Below the pieces are notes generated by a model that made no database searches, had not been told where the DNA came from, and was given only the letters and a program-made list of their open reading frames with translations. Shown here piece after piece: positions 41,632 to 50,595 of a stretch of 64,000 nt of DNA. Numbering within the stretch: position 1 is the first letter of the stretch; every line of letters starts with the position of its first letter. The stretch is from JAXMBX01 sp046349635 (GTDB lineage: Bacteria > Planctomycetota > Planctomycetia > Planctomycetales > Planctomycetaceae), in contig JAXMBX010000001.1 of assembly GCA_046349635.1 (NCBI GenBank), positions 62,001-126,000 on the forward strand, written 5' to 3'. The translations under genes and the position numbers were made by a program.

Positions 41632-42186
41632 TCAGTTCAGGATCTTCTTGGTGTCGGCGACGATTGCCTCGACCGCCTTCTTGTCCAGTTGACCCTTGGC
41701 GAAGGCGTGATTGACTTTCACTTTCCCTTCAACCCACATCATGACGGTCGTTTCGGCGTCCTTGGAGAGCTTGTAACCAGCCGGGCCTTCGCTGTCTTCG
41801 TAGGTGGTCAGCGGGGTGTTCTTGACTTCCGCTTTCTTGGCGACGTCCTTCAGTTTGCCGGCTTCTTCTTTCGGCTTGTCGCTGAGCAGGACCAGGAAGG
41901 CGGCCATCTTGTCGTCCTTGTGGGCGCCCACTTCCTTGTCGATCTGGGCGACGAGCGAGGTGATGTTCTCATCCACCTTGTGGGTGAAGATCGTCACCAC
42001 GGGGCGGTTGCTGTATTTGCAGCGATAGCAGAGGGGGGCCTTGCCGGCGCTCGGGCCGGTGATGTCCGTCACGTAGAACGCGGGAACATCTTCGCCGACG
42101 GGAAGACCGGATTTGACAGTTTCGGCGGCCACGACAAAACCAGCGAACAGGGCACAGACAGACAAGAGTCCAAACATGCGCTTCAT
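41632..42186 (-). CDS. Secreted thioredoxin-fold protein with CYRC motif
   Basis: 184 residues. ATG 42186 with GGAGGATC upstream starts a clear signal peptide (MKRMFGLLSVCALFAGFVVAA). The mature part is Lys/Asp-rich and begins GLPVGEDVPAFYVTDITGPSAGKAPLCYRCKYSNRPVVTIFTHKV. CYRC sits where a redox CxxC is expected in AhpC/thioredoxin-like folds. LVAQIDKEVGAHKDDKMAAFLVLLSDK and NTPLTTYEDSEGPAGYKLSKDAETTVMMWVEGKVKVNHAF support the fold. The function is unknown. A peroxiredoxin-like or redox-sensing role in the periplasm is inferred. It is its own transcription unit, since a terminator follows. Confidence 0.75.
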   Translation of the reverse strand: MKRMFGLLSVCALFAGFVVAAETVKSGLPVGEDVPAFYVTDITGPSAGKAPLCYRCKYSNRPVVTIFTHKVDENITSLVAQIDKEVGAHKDDKMAAFLVLLSDKPKEEAGKLKDVAKKAEVKNTPLTTYEDSEGPAGYKLSKDAETTVMMWVEGKVKVNHAFAKGQLDKKAVEAIVADTKKILN

Positions 42187-42842
42187 AAAGATCCTCCGTT
42201 GTGTTGTGTGAATTACGTCCGTTGATTCGAGCTGTTCATCGCGCTGTGGCGAATCCCTTCCACGGATCTGGAAGCGGGATAACGCGGGGCGCGGGCTGCA
42301 TTCGTTGCGATTTCCAGGATGCTCTCTTGGCATCACCGATTGACATGATCATCTCCAGTGATTTTCGCCGTGTCAACCGGCACGCTCCCCGAGGGGGATC
42401 ACGGAGTTTGGAATCTCCCGGACCGGACGATCTCCAAATCTCAGGGCCTGACGTAATTCTTACGCCTGAGGTCAAGGGGGACGCTAGGAATTCAGGTTCA
42501 TGAAAGAGTCACTAGACCCGAAAATCCAGTTTTCATCGTATCTGTCGCAAGTCCAAACCTGTTGACGGATTCCGTCGCCTCAATTCACTTCCAAGGGGAT
42601 CGCGAACTACAGCGAAAATGACTTCAAGGGAGGCCGCGATCATTTCGTCGTCTGGTGGATCTGGAGACCTGCGGATGATTTTGCTCCCTAGTCAAGAAAC
42701 AAAGGGTGTTGAAGCGGAGAGAAATATCGTCGGGAATTAAAAGTTTAAACACGATTGGCGCAGCACAGAGCGAATCGCAAGATAAGCAAACACATCGACG
42801 TTTCGCAGGGGCAGGACAATCACCATTTTCGAGGTTGCTCCT
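42187..42842. other. Long divergent intergenic region
   Basis: A 656-base stretch with no supportable gene on either strand. It must hold the promoters of the divergent CYRC protein (minus) and the hybrid kinase (plus). Some short purine-rich and pyrimidine-rich stretches are present, but I find no strong inverted repeat, terminator or riboswitch-like element. Confidence 0.5.
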
Positions 42843-45290
42843 GTGAACTTTCTGATCAAGCTTTTCGATACGACCGGTTTTCCAGCGCGCTGGAAATGTG
42901 GTTCCGGGTGGGCGGACAATCCCTGGCTGGGGTGGGAACACATCCTTTCGGATATCGCCATCTGGAGCGCTTATTTTGCGATTCCGGGGATACTTCTTTT
43001 TTTCATATACCGCCGCAAGGACTTCCCGTTCAGCAAGATTTTTCTGTTGTTCGGGGCGTTCATTCTCTCCTGCGGAATGACCCATCTGATGGAGGCGATC
43101 ATCTTTTGGTGGCCGGCCTATGGCCTGGCGGGGCTGATTAAACTCATTACCGCGATGGCATCCTGGATGACAGTCTTTGCATTGTTCCAGGTCGTTCCCC
43201 AGGCTCTGGCGATGCGTAGCCCGGATGAATTGGAACGGGAAATCCTCGCTCGCAAGAAAATTGAGGAAGAGTTACGCGATGCGAAATTGAAACTGGAGCG
43301 GCAGCTCGAAGCCCTCCATGCCAGCGAGGAACGGTTTCGACTTCTGGTGGATGGAACGAAAGAGTATGGGTTGTTCATGCTCAGTCCCGTGGGAGAGATT
43401 GTCAGCTGGAATCCAGGAGCCGAGCGAATCCTGGGTTATCGAACCGAGGAGATTGTCGGTCGCCACTTTTCCTTGCTTCACCCCCCGAGTGAGAGGGAGA
43501 GGAGAAGGCCGGAGCGTGGCTTGCAGGCGGCGATTGCAGAGTCTCGCTACGAGGAAGAAGGGGCGCGCGTTCGCAAGGATGGAACGGAATTCATCGCCGC
43601 TGTGATTACGACATGCCTGTATGATCCCCAGGGAAACCTGCGCGGTTTTTCCAAGCTGATCCAAGACGTCACTGAGAAGAAGAAGTCTGAGGAACTTGCT
43701 CATAAATTAAGTCTTGAGGAAACTGCCCGCAAAGTCGCCGAGGAACATGCGCAGATGAATTGGGAACAGCGTGAACAACTCCGCGTCACGCTTCAAAGTA
43801 TCGGTGACGGCGTGATCGCCACCGACGCTCAGGCGAACGTTCAATTCCTGAATGCGGTCGCGGAAACACTCACTGGGTGGGCAAGTCAAGAGGCTTCGGG
43901 CCATCCCTTGGAGCAAGTCTTTCAGATTATCAACGAGAGTTCCCGCCAGACGGTTCAGAACCCCGCACGAAGGGCCATTCAGGAAGGGAGGATTGTGGGA
44001 CTAGCGAACCACACCCTGCTGATTTCCAAGGACGGAACAGAACGCCCGATTGCGGACAGCGCCGCACCCATTGAGGACGAACAGGGAAAACTGATGGGGG
44101 TGGTGCTGGTGTTCCGGGATGTCACCGAGGCAAAGCGACTGGAAGAGCAGTTTCGCCAGGCCCAGAAGATGGAAGCGGTGGGACGATTGGCAGGCGGTGT
44201 CGCCCACGATTTCAACAACCTGTTGACGGTCATCAACGGTTATGGGAAGTATCTGGAAGATGATCCGACGTTGTCGCAAGACAACCGTCTGTATGTCACT
44301 CAGATCCAGAAAGCGGGAGAACAGGCCGCGGTCTTGACGCGCCAGCTTCTTGCCTTCAGCCGGCAGCAGTTGCTGCAGCCCAGCATTCTGAGTTTGAATG
44401 ACGTAATTAAAGCGACCGGGACAATGCTGGAGCGGCTGATTGGAGAGGACATCAAACTCGCCACGCTCCTGGGCCCGTCGTTGAGGCCTGTCAAAGTGGA
44501 ACGTGGGCAAATTGAGCAGGTGTTGATGAACCTCGCCCTGAATGCCAGGGATGCCATGCCTCAGGGTGGGAATCTCAGCATCGAAACCGCGAATATCAAT
44601 CTGGATGAGAGTTACACCCGCACGCACGCGGATGTGATTCCCGGGCCGCATGTGGTTCTTTCGGTGAGCGATAACGGCTGCGGGATGGATCAGAAGACGC
44701 TGGGGCGGATCTTCGAGCCATTCTTCACGACGAAAGAACCAGGGAAAGGGACCGGACTGGGGTTGGCGACCGTCTATGGTGTCATCAAGCAAAGCGGTGG
44801 GCATGTGACCGTTTACAGTGAACCGGGGAAGGGGACCACCTTCAAGATCTACCTCCCGCAGGTGGACCCCCCCCTTGAGTCACGCTTGGACATTGTTCCG
44901 GACACGGCTCCCAAGGGAGGTTCGGAAACGATTCTGGTGGTCGAGGATGCCGAGCTGATTCGCAACCTCGCCTGTCACATACTGCGTTCGCAGGGATATA
45001 CCGTCCTGGAGGCGAGCAATGGAAAAGAAGCGTTGAAAGCCGTCGAGCAGCACCCGGGAGTGATCCACATGGTTCTGACCGATGTGGTCATGCCGGAAAT
45101 GAGCGGTCGTCAACTCTCGGAGCGGCTGCGCGTGGTGAAGCCGGGTTTAAAGGTTCTCTTCATGTCGGGCTATACGGACGATGCGGTGGTCCGCCATGGG
45201 GTCCTGGAAGCAGAAACGAACTTTATCCAGAAGCCGTTCTCACCGAGTTCGCTGGCTGGGAAGGTTCGCGATCTTCTGGAGCGGGGCTGA
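42843..45290 (+). CDS. Hybrid histidine kinase with ethylene-receptor-type membrane domain
   Basis: 815 residues, GTG start with GAGG 8 bases upstream. Residues 30-120 form three membrane helices that match the plant ETR1 sensor without gaps: Asp37, Tyr44, Ile47, Pro48, Ile74, Cys77 and His81 stand at exactly ETR1 numbering plus 12 (Asp25, Tyr32, Ile35, Pro36, Ile62, Cys65, His69). In ETR1 the Cys and His bind the copper that holds ethylene. A coiled segment follows (125-160), then PAS domains at about 160-275 and 310-430. HisKA has His455 in GGVAHDFNN. HATPase has DNGCGM and GTGLGLATVYG. A receiver has Asp747 and Lys797. No output domain or response regulator is nearby. Confidence 0.93.
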   Translation: MNFLIKLFDTTGFPARWKCGSGWADNPWLGWEHILSDIAIWSAYFAIPGILLFFIYRRKDFPFSKIFLLFGAFILSCGMTHLMEAIIFWWPAYGLAGLIKLITAMASWMTVFALFQVVPQALAMRSPDELEREILARKKIEEELRDAKLKLERQLEALHASEERFRLLVDGTKEYGLFMLSPVGEIVSWNPGAERILGYRTEEIVGRHFSLLHPPSERERRRPERGLQAAIAESRYEEEGARVRKDGTEFIAAVITTCLYDPQGNLRGFSKLIQDVTEKKKSEELAHKLSLEETARKVAEEHAQMNWEQREQLRVTLQSIGDGVIATDAQANVQFLNAVAETLTGWASQEASGHPLEQVFQIINESSRQTVQNPARRAIQEGRIVGLANHTLLISKDGTERPIADSAAPIEDEQGKLMGVVLVFRDVTEAKRLEEQFRQAQKMEAVGRLAGGVAHDFNNLLTVINGYGKYLEDDPTLSQDNRLYVTQIQKAGEQAAVLTRQLLAFSRQQLLQPSILSLNDVIKATGTMLERLIGEDIKLATLLGPSLRPVKVERGQIEQVLMNLALNARDAMPQGGNLSIETANINLDESYTRTHADVIPGPHVVLSVSDNGCGMDQKTLGRIFEPFFTTKEPGKGTGLGLATVYGVIKQSGGHVTVYSEPGKGTTFKIYLPQVDPPLESRLDIVPDTAPKGGSETILVVEDAELIRNLACHILRSQGYTVLEASNGKEALKAVEQHPGVIHMVLTDVVMPEMSGRQLSERLRVVKPGLKVLFMSGYTDDAVVRHGVLEAETNFIQKPFSPSSLAGKVRDLLERG

Positions 45291-45715
45291 ACCGCTGGGG
45301 TGCGGTTTGAGGCCGTTTCGGCAGGATCAGAAATTGTTCACTTTCAATTACGCCTGCCAGCGAAGACTGCCTTCGGACTTGAAGCCAATTGCGTTCTCGA
45401 GGAGGCCCCCTCGCTGGAACCAAGGGGAGTGAAACTGGACTTGGCACCTGGTCCCGCCATGCTGGACATGAATCGAGAGGGCTACGACCGGGGGGTTCAC
45501 AATTTGCTCGCAGGATTGAACGCGAGAGGTCTGAGCGACTGTGAGTCAATTCGGTGTTGCTGTGTTTCGAATCGCCGAATACTTACTGCCGTCGCCGTCT
45601 CGTCGCGGAGTGGTTCGAGCGGAGCTAGGGTTAATCGTGCCGGAATACGGCTTGGAGTGATCGCAGTACCTGCCTTACGGCGAGTGTGAGTGACGCGAGG
45701 ACTCATCATGAAAAG
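45291..45715. other. Gap between hybrid kinase and tRNA-Arg
   Basis: No supported gene. A short stem AACCGC/GCGGTT directly after the kinase stop (45290-45308) has no T-run and is at best a weak terminator. The rest contains no repeat or motif I can name. Confidence 0.4.
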
Positions 45716-45789
45716 TGCACCCGGCGGGATTCGAACCCACGGCCTGCGGTTTAGGAAACCGCCGCTCTATCCTGCTGAGCTACGGGTGC
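45716..45789 (-). tRNA. tRNA-Arg (anticodon CCT)
   Basis: On the minus strand 74 bases fold as a cloverleaf. The acceptor GCACCCG pairs with CGGGTGC, with discriminator A. The D stem is GCTC/GAGC, the anticodon stem GCGGT/ACCGC with loop TTCCTAA, and the T arm GTGGG-TTCGAAT-CCCGC. The anticodon CCT at positions 34-36 reads AGG. The 3' CCA is not encoded (CTT follows), so it must be added. Confidence 0.97.
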
Positions 45790-45887
45790 AAAAATGGTTC
45801 ACGAGACAGTCTACCGTATCGCCGCACCCCGGTAAAAGGAAACCTTTCAGCCGCTGTTTGTCTTAGCCCTGGCAGAGAGACGGCGTC

Positions 45888-46817
45888 TTACTCTTCATCG
45901 GGCAGATCGGGTTCGGACAGATCGGGACCCGGCAGGTTCACGGTCCCGGAGGGGTTCGAGAAAGTTCTGCGTCGCTGGGTACTGCGTCGCGGGATGAAGA
46001 CGGTCCAGGCGATGATCGCGAGGGCGAGCCCCGCCACCACCGCGATTTCCACCCACCCCGTTTTCTGAGACCGCACGGCACTCGGACGCGGAGCGATCCG
46101 CTGCAGGCGTCCCACCAGGAGTGGCGCGGCGCGGCGGGCGTTGAAGGCTTCATACGCCAGGTTTTTAAGGAAGTAGCCGACGAAGACTCCTTCTTCTTCA
46201 ATCTTGGCCCCCATCGGCATCTGGTCGGGGAGTTCGCTCATCACGAGGACATACGGGTATGACTTCGAATCGTCGGTCGGCCCCCAGGCTTCATAGACCG
46301 TTTTCACATTGGCGTTGTTGGCGGGGGCGTCGTGGCTGAGGATTCGCCGCAGGTGGACTCGCAGTTCGATCAGCTCTCCCCGGTATTTCTCGGGTTGCTC
46401 CCAGAGATGGACGAACAACAGGTCTTTGCGGGCCCGTTTGAGCATCTCCGCGAACGATTGATGCCGCGTCCAGCCCATGAATTTCCAGTAGGCCGACATC
46501 TCTTCGACGGAGAGAGGCGCCCGGTCCTTGATGACTTCATAGGCCATCTGAACGGACTTCTTTTCCTGCGGATCAAGGTCGGTTGGTCCAGGCTCGACCG
46601 TTTCCCGGCGGGGAGCGGTTCCTGGTTCTTCGAGGGCGGTGGTGGCCACGACTACCGTCGCACCCCGTTCCGAGGCCAGCCATTTCCAGTTCTCGGGTTT
46701 TCTCGCCCAGTTGATCATGACCCCGATGAGAGCCAGCAGAAAGACCAGCGAAACGATGCGACGGTATTCGGGTGCGCCTGCCGAAAACCGCCCGCTATTG
46801 CTGAATCGTCGTCGCAT
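45888..46817 (-). CDS. Conserved planctomycete membrane protein of unknown function
   Basis: 309 residues from ATG 46817; a TTG four codons upstream would add MSER. One membrane helix lies near the N-terminus (IVSLVFLLALIGVMINWA) and another near the C-terminus (WVEIAVVAGLALAIIAWTVFI), with a polar periplasmic domain between. The central region (SFAEMLKRARKDLLFVHLWEQPEKYRGELIELRVHLRRILSHDAP, followed by YPYVLVMSELPDQMPMGAKIEEEGVFVGYFLKNLAYEA) is a compact domain I do not recognise. It lies immediately downstream of exbD2 on the same strand, so it may work with the ExbB/ExbD motor. Confidence 0.7.
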   Translation of the reverse strand: MRRRFSNSGRFSAGAPEYRRIVSLVFLLALIGVMINWARKPENWKWLASERGATVVVATTALEEPGTAPRRETVEPGPTDLDPQEKKSVQMAYEVIKDRAPLSVEEMSAYWKFMGWTRHQSFAEMLKRARKDLLFVHLWEQPEKYRGELIELRVHLRRILSHDAPANNANVKTVYEAWGPTDDSKSYPYVLVMSELPDQMPMGAKIEEEGVFVGYFLKNLAYEAFNARRAAPLLVGRLQRIAPRPSAVRSQKTGWVEIAVVAGLALAIIAWTVFIPRRSTQRRRTFSNPSGTVNLPGPDLSEPDLPDEE

Positions 46818-46848
46818 ACGTTCGCTCAATCTTGTGCAAGCCTGCGTC

Positions 46849-47388
46849 TCAAGGGCTTGGCTTACCGTTTCCTTCGATCAATTCGGCGAAGGAAATCTTG
46901 TTCAAAAAAGATCCGTTCCCCAGCTTTTGCCGGGTGCAGACGTCAATGATTTTCATCAGCTCTTCGTACCGCAGGCGCGGACCGACCTTGATCAGAACCC
47001 GGTCGATCAGGCTGGCGGGTTGAGAAAAGATTGCGTGCAGCCGCTGATCGAGCAGCAGCAGCACATGCCACGGCCGGTCCCTGAAACGGGGGATTGAAAT
47101 TGACGCGGACTTCGCTGACGTCTCCCTTCGCATCCGAGGTGACGTAGATCGTCAGGGTCCGGGATTCATTCTCGTACTCTTCGTTGGTCTGATTCTGCTT
47201 GGGGTTCGCATCCGCGGCGACATTCGTCACCGGGGCGGGGGGGGAAGCTGCATGTCGATCTGCCCCTCGATCGGACTGGGGCGAAACGTCAGGATAAAGA
47301 AGGCCAGCAACTGGAACGCCATGTCGAGCATGGCCGCCAGGTTCAATTCCACTTCCTGCTGGGCGCGGTTGCGACGCCGTCGTCTCAT
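46849..47388 (-). pseudogene. ExbD/TolR-type protein with two frameshifts
   Basis: The N-terminus from ATG 47388 (MRRRRRNRAQQEVELNLAAMLDMAFQLLAFFILTFRPSP) is a clear ExbD anchor. After a run of eight C at about 47238-47245 the frame stops. The rest continues in the next frame (VTNVAADANPKQNQTNEEYENESRTLTIYVTSDAKGDVSEVRVNF). At a run of five C near 47090 it returns to the first frame (RPWHVLLLLDQRLHAIFSQPASLIDRVLIKVGPRLRYEELMKIIDVCTRQ), ending at 46849. One base short and one base extra, both in poly-C runs, explain it. It is either a disrupted gene, polymerase slippage, or a sequence error. It starts one base after exbD1. Confidence 0.85.
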
Positions 47389-47389
47389 C

Positions 47390-47851
47390 TCAGATTCCCC
47401 CCGTTCCGCTCATCACCTTCAGCGAAAGTTTCTGAAAACCTTCGCGGCGACAGGTGGTGATGATCTTGTTCAGGAGGGAAAAGGGAATGCTGCGGTCGGC
47501 TCGAATTACGGTTGTCACGGGGAGGGGCTCGTCCGGTTTTCGTTTGGGATTTCTCAGGTTCGCCAGCGTGCGGGTCGCCTTGGCTTCCTGGGCGAGGAAT
47601 TGATCCGCGTCCACCACGTTCCCGGAAACTTTCAAGTTTCCTTGGGCGTCGATATTCAGGACGAGGAGTTCCTGCCCCTGATTATCGAGCGGTCGTGCCG
47701 ATCCCAGGACTGGCAGCATCAGCGAGGTATCAATCGCCGCTTCCTGGAAGTTGACCACGAGCATGAAAAAGGTGATGAGCTGGAACACCATGTCCAGGAT
47801 GGGGGTCAGATTCGGTTCCGCGGTGGCATGGCCAAACATGGATGAGGACAT
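47390..47851 (-). CDS. ExbD/TolR-family biopolymer transport protein
   Basis: 153 residues. The N-terminal membrane helix has the family motif NLTPILDMVFQLITFFMLVVNF with the conserved Asp that carries protons. A periplasmic domain follows, ending TTVIRADRSIPFSLLNKIITTCRREGFQKLSLKV. With ExbB it uses the proton gradient to drive outer-membrane transport (TonB/Tol-like). No TonB gene is in the window. ATG 47851 has GGAG 7 bases upstream. The exbB stop lies 15 bases before it, and exbD2 follows it. Confidence 0.92.
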   Translation of the reverse strand: MSSSMFGHATAEPNLTPILDMVFQLITFFMLVVNFQEAAIDTSLMLPVLGSARPLDNQGQELLVLNIDAQGNLKVSGNVVDADQFLAQEAKATRTLANLRNPKRKPDEPLPVTTVIRADRSIPFSLLNKIITTCRREGFQKLSLKVMSGTGGI

Positions 47852-47866
47852 GTTGGTCTCCTGATT

Positions 47867-48766
47867 TTACTGGGGGGCGGGTGTCGCGGCGGGAGCTTCC
47901 GGAGACCCCGGACCCTTCGGCTTCTTCCTGACCGCGTGGATTGCCCGAATCAGTTCATCCGCCCTCAGCAGCGTTTCCGAGCTGATGCGGGCCACTCGGT
48001 TGCGGAACAGCGCGAAGAAATAAATGGCAGGGACAGCCAGGCCGACCCCTTCGAACGTGAGCAACAAGGCTTCAGAGATACCACCGGCCACTTCGCTCGC
48101 CTTCAACTGCGTCCCCGAGAGGGCGATGACGCTGAAGCTGGTGATCATCCCTTTCAGGGTTCCCAGCAAGCCGATCATCGGGCCGAGTGTTCCCAGCACC
48201 GCGAGCATGCTGATGTTCTGTTCCATTTCGACGACGAGGACGTCTCCGACGCGGTCCATGGCATCCCGGGCCTCGGGGAGTCCGTTGGGCAATTCGTTCA
48301 TTCCCGCGGAGACGACTTTGGAGAAAAACGTATCATCCTCCCTGACGACCGCCTGCAGTTCCCCCAACTGGCGGCTTTGAACCATTTCATAACAATGGGC
48401 GATCAGATCGCTGGGGGCGGAGTTCTCCAGCTTCAGTTCCATGAACAGCCTCAGCACGGTCGCCACGAAGTAGATCGAAAGCAGCAGGATGATGGCCCCG
48501 ATCCATCCGGACGATTCAATAATCCAGGAGAGCATGCTGCGCTGTTCCGCGGGTGCTCCATCTTTGGCAGGAGGAGCGCCGGCAGGGGCCGCTGCCGGGG
48601 GGGCTGCGGGTGCCGCCGCCGGAGTTTTTCCCGTCTCCTGGGCCTGGACCGGAGATGTGGGGAACTGAGGTGCCAGCACCAATCCCAGGAGCAACCCCAA
48701 GACCGCGATCCGTAGGGTCCGGGACGGACGGGAAAGGGAGGGAATAAGACAGGGGAAGCCGGGCAT
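47867..48766 (-). CDS. MotA/TolQ/ExbB-family proton channel
   Basis: 299 residues. A signal-like N-terminus (VLGLLLGLVLAPQFPTSPVQAQ) and an Ala/Pro-rich linker come before the ExbB/TolQ domain. ESSGWIGAIILLLSIYFVATVLRLFMEL is the first helix. VEMEQNISMLAVLGTLGPMIGLLGTLKGMITSF and GGISEALLLTFEGVGLAVPAIYFFALFRNRV are the paired conserved helices. It is the proton-channel part of the energiser complex. Planctomycete ExbB proteins often have such a cleavable or extra N-terminal segment. ATG 48766 is chosen. An upstream TTG at 48811 has no ribosome-binding site. Confidence 0.9.
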   Translation of the reverse strand: MPGFPCLIPSLSRPSRTLRIAVLGLLLGLVLAPQFPTSPVQAQETGKTPAAAPAAPPAAAPAGAPPAKDGAPAEQRSMLSWIIESSGWIGAIILLLSIYFVATVLRLFMELKLENSAPSDLIAHCYEMVQSRQLGELQAVVREDDTFFSKVVSAGMNELPNGLPEARDAMDRVGDVLVVEMEQNISMLAVLGTLGPMIGLLGTLKGMITSFSVIALSGTQLKASEVAGGISEALLLTFEGVGLAVPAIYFFALFRNRVARISSETLLRADELIRAIHAVRKKPKGPGSPEAPAATPAPQ

Positions 48767-49277
48767 GGATCTTTTCTCACTTTCCGGGAAGGGGACCGGT
48801 TGCTGACTCAAACGATGGAGGATGGCTCAGGAATTTCGGAAACAGGGAGTCTCCCGGCTGGGCAAAATCCGTGGCTTGAAATGGAGACTCGGCACTCGAA
48901 GAGGGGAGACGTTTGAAAGCCAGTTCCGGCATGTTACCCCAGAGGATGATCGCCGAGCAAAACATCAACTCCGGGCAAAAGATTAACGAACGTGCAAACT
49001 TGGGCATCCCATCCTCTGCCAAATGGGGAATTCAGGCCGGACTCGATCGATGGGAGAGGCGACCGAACTCGTTGTTTACTCTATCATTCCGGTTCTTGAT
49101 GAATCAAGGGGGACTGCCATTCAGCACTGTCTGGTCCCCGGAACCTTTCTGTCTGCAAAATACCGTTCCTCAGGATCTGCCGGGCTTCCTTCTTCGTCGA
49201 CCTCCGCAACAATAAAGAACGGTCGATCGTGAGATCCTCTACAGTGTTTATCAGGAATTCCTCTCCCGGGTCATTTG
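48767..49277. other. Divergent intergenic region between exbB and the MFS gene
   Basis: A 511-base stretch with short open frames but no recognisable gene. The promoters of the exbB-exbD cluster (minus) and the transporter (plus) must be here. No terminator or repeat is seen. Confidence 0.4.
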
Positions 49278-50575
49278 ATGGCAGGAGCCGCCGGTACATT
49301 TCGCAATGCTTTCGCGTCGCTCGGACGAGCGTTGACGCATCGCAACTACCGGTTGTTCCTGATGGGGCAGGGATCTCCCTGATTGGAACCTGGATGCAGC
49401 AGGTCGCCATGGCGTGGCTGCTCTATCGAATTACCGGTTCCGCGTCTCTGCTGGGTGTATTCGGGTTTCTCAGCCAGGTTCCCAGTCTGTTTCTGTCCCC
49501 CTTTGCGGGAGTGTTTGCCGATCGCTGGAATCGCCATCGGGCGGCTCATCGTAACGCGGTGTCTCGCCATGCTGCAGGCGGTGCTGCTGCTGGTCATTGT
49601 CATGGGGGTGAAATCGCTGGTGGTCCTTTCATGATCCTGGGGCTGTTTCTGGGGATCGTGAATGCCTTCGACATGCCGATCCGCCAATCCTTCGTCGTGG
49701 AGATGGTTCCGCACCGGGAACACCTCAGCAATGCCATCGCCCTGAACTCGACGATTGTCAACGGAGCGCGGCTCGTCGGCCCCTCACTGGCTGGCGTGAT
49801 TATTGCCGCGTGGGGAGAACGGGCCTGCTTCCTCCTCAATGCCCTCAGCTATGTCGCAGTCCTGTGGGCGCTCTTCGCAATGCGCGATCTGCCGAGACGC
49901 GATCGTTATCCGGAGGGGCATATTCTCAGGCATCTCAAGGATGGCTTTGCGTATGCGTTTGGGTTTCCGCCTTTGCGGATCTTGCTGGGGATGCTGGCGA
50001 TCATCAGTTTTTGTGCGATGTCCGTCAGCGTGTTGATGCCCGTCTTTGCCAAGGACATCCTACACGGGGACGCCAACACCCAAGGGCTGTTGATGGGGGC
50101 TTCCGGATTCGGGGCATTGATGGCGGCACTCTATCTGGCGGCCCGAAAATCCGTCCTGGGCCTGGGACGAGTGATCGTGATCTCCACGGCATGCCTGGGA
50201 GCAGGGCAGATTCTGTTTTCCTATTCGAATCGGATCTGGGTTTCCGCGTTGGTTCTCATCGTCACCGGCTGCGGCATGATGCTCCACATGGCGGCCAGCA
50301 ACACGCTCATCCAGACGATCGTTCAGGAGGACAAACGTGGCCGGGTGATGAGCATGTACTCGATGGCATTCCTGGGGATCGCTCCCCTGGGGAGCCTGCT
50401 CTCCGGAAGTCTGGCGGATCTCATCGGAGCTCCCGCAACGGTCCGCATTTCAGGGGGCATTTGCCTCTTCGTCGCCGCGTGCTTTGCCCTGCAGCTACCG
50501 CAGATGCGGAAGCTGGTTCGCCCCATTTACGAGGAAGCGGGGATTCTCACCCGCGAGATGCCTCCGGGGTCATGA
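49278..50575 (+). pseudogene. MFS transporter (DHA3-like exporter) with three frameshifts
   Basis: From ATG 49278 the frame reads MAGAAGTFRNAFASLGRALTHRNYRLFLMGQG, then stops. One G short at about 49370-49373 restores ISLIGTWMQQVAMAWLLYRITGSASLLGVFGFLSQVPSLFLSPFAGVFADRWNRHR. A second shift near 49541-49545 is needed for LIVTRCLAMLQAVLLLVIVMGVKSLVVL, and a third near 49625-49630 returns to MILGLFLGIVNAFDMPIRQSFVVEMV, which runs open to 50575. The repaired protein is a 12-helix major facilitator like the EntS/DHA3 exporters. All three shifts fall at GGG or TTT runs. Without slippage, no full transporter can be made. Confidence 0.85.
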
Positions 50576-50595
50576 TCACAGCAATCCGCAGGACT

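Noticed and set aside
45291..45715. Open frames between the hybrid kinase and tRNA-Arg
   Set aside because: Both strands have frames over 100 codons, but they are Arg/Ser-rich, lack start signals and show no domain.
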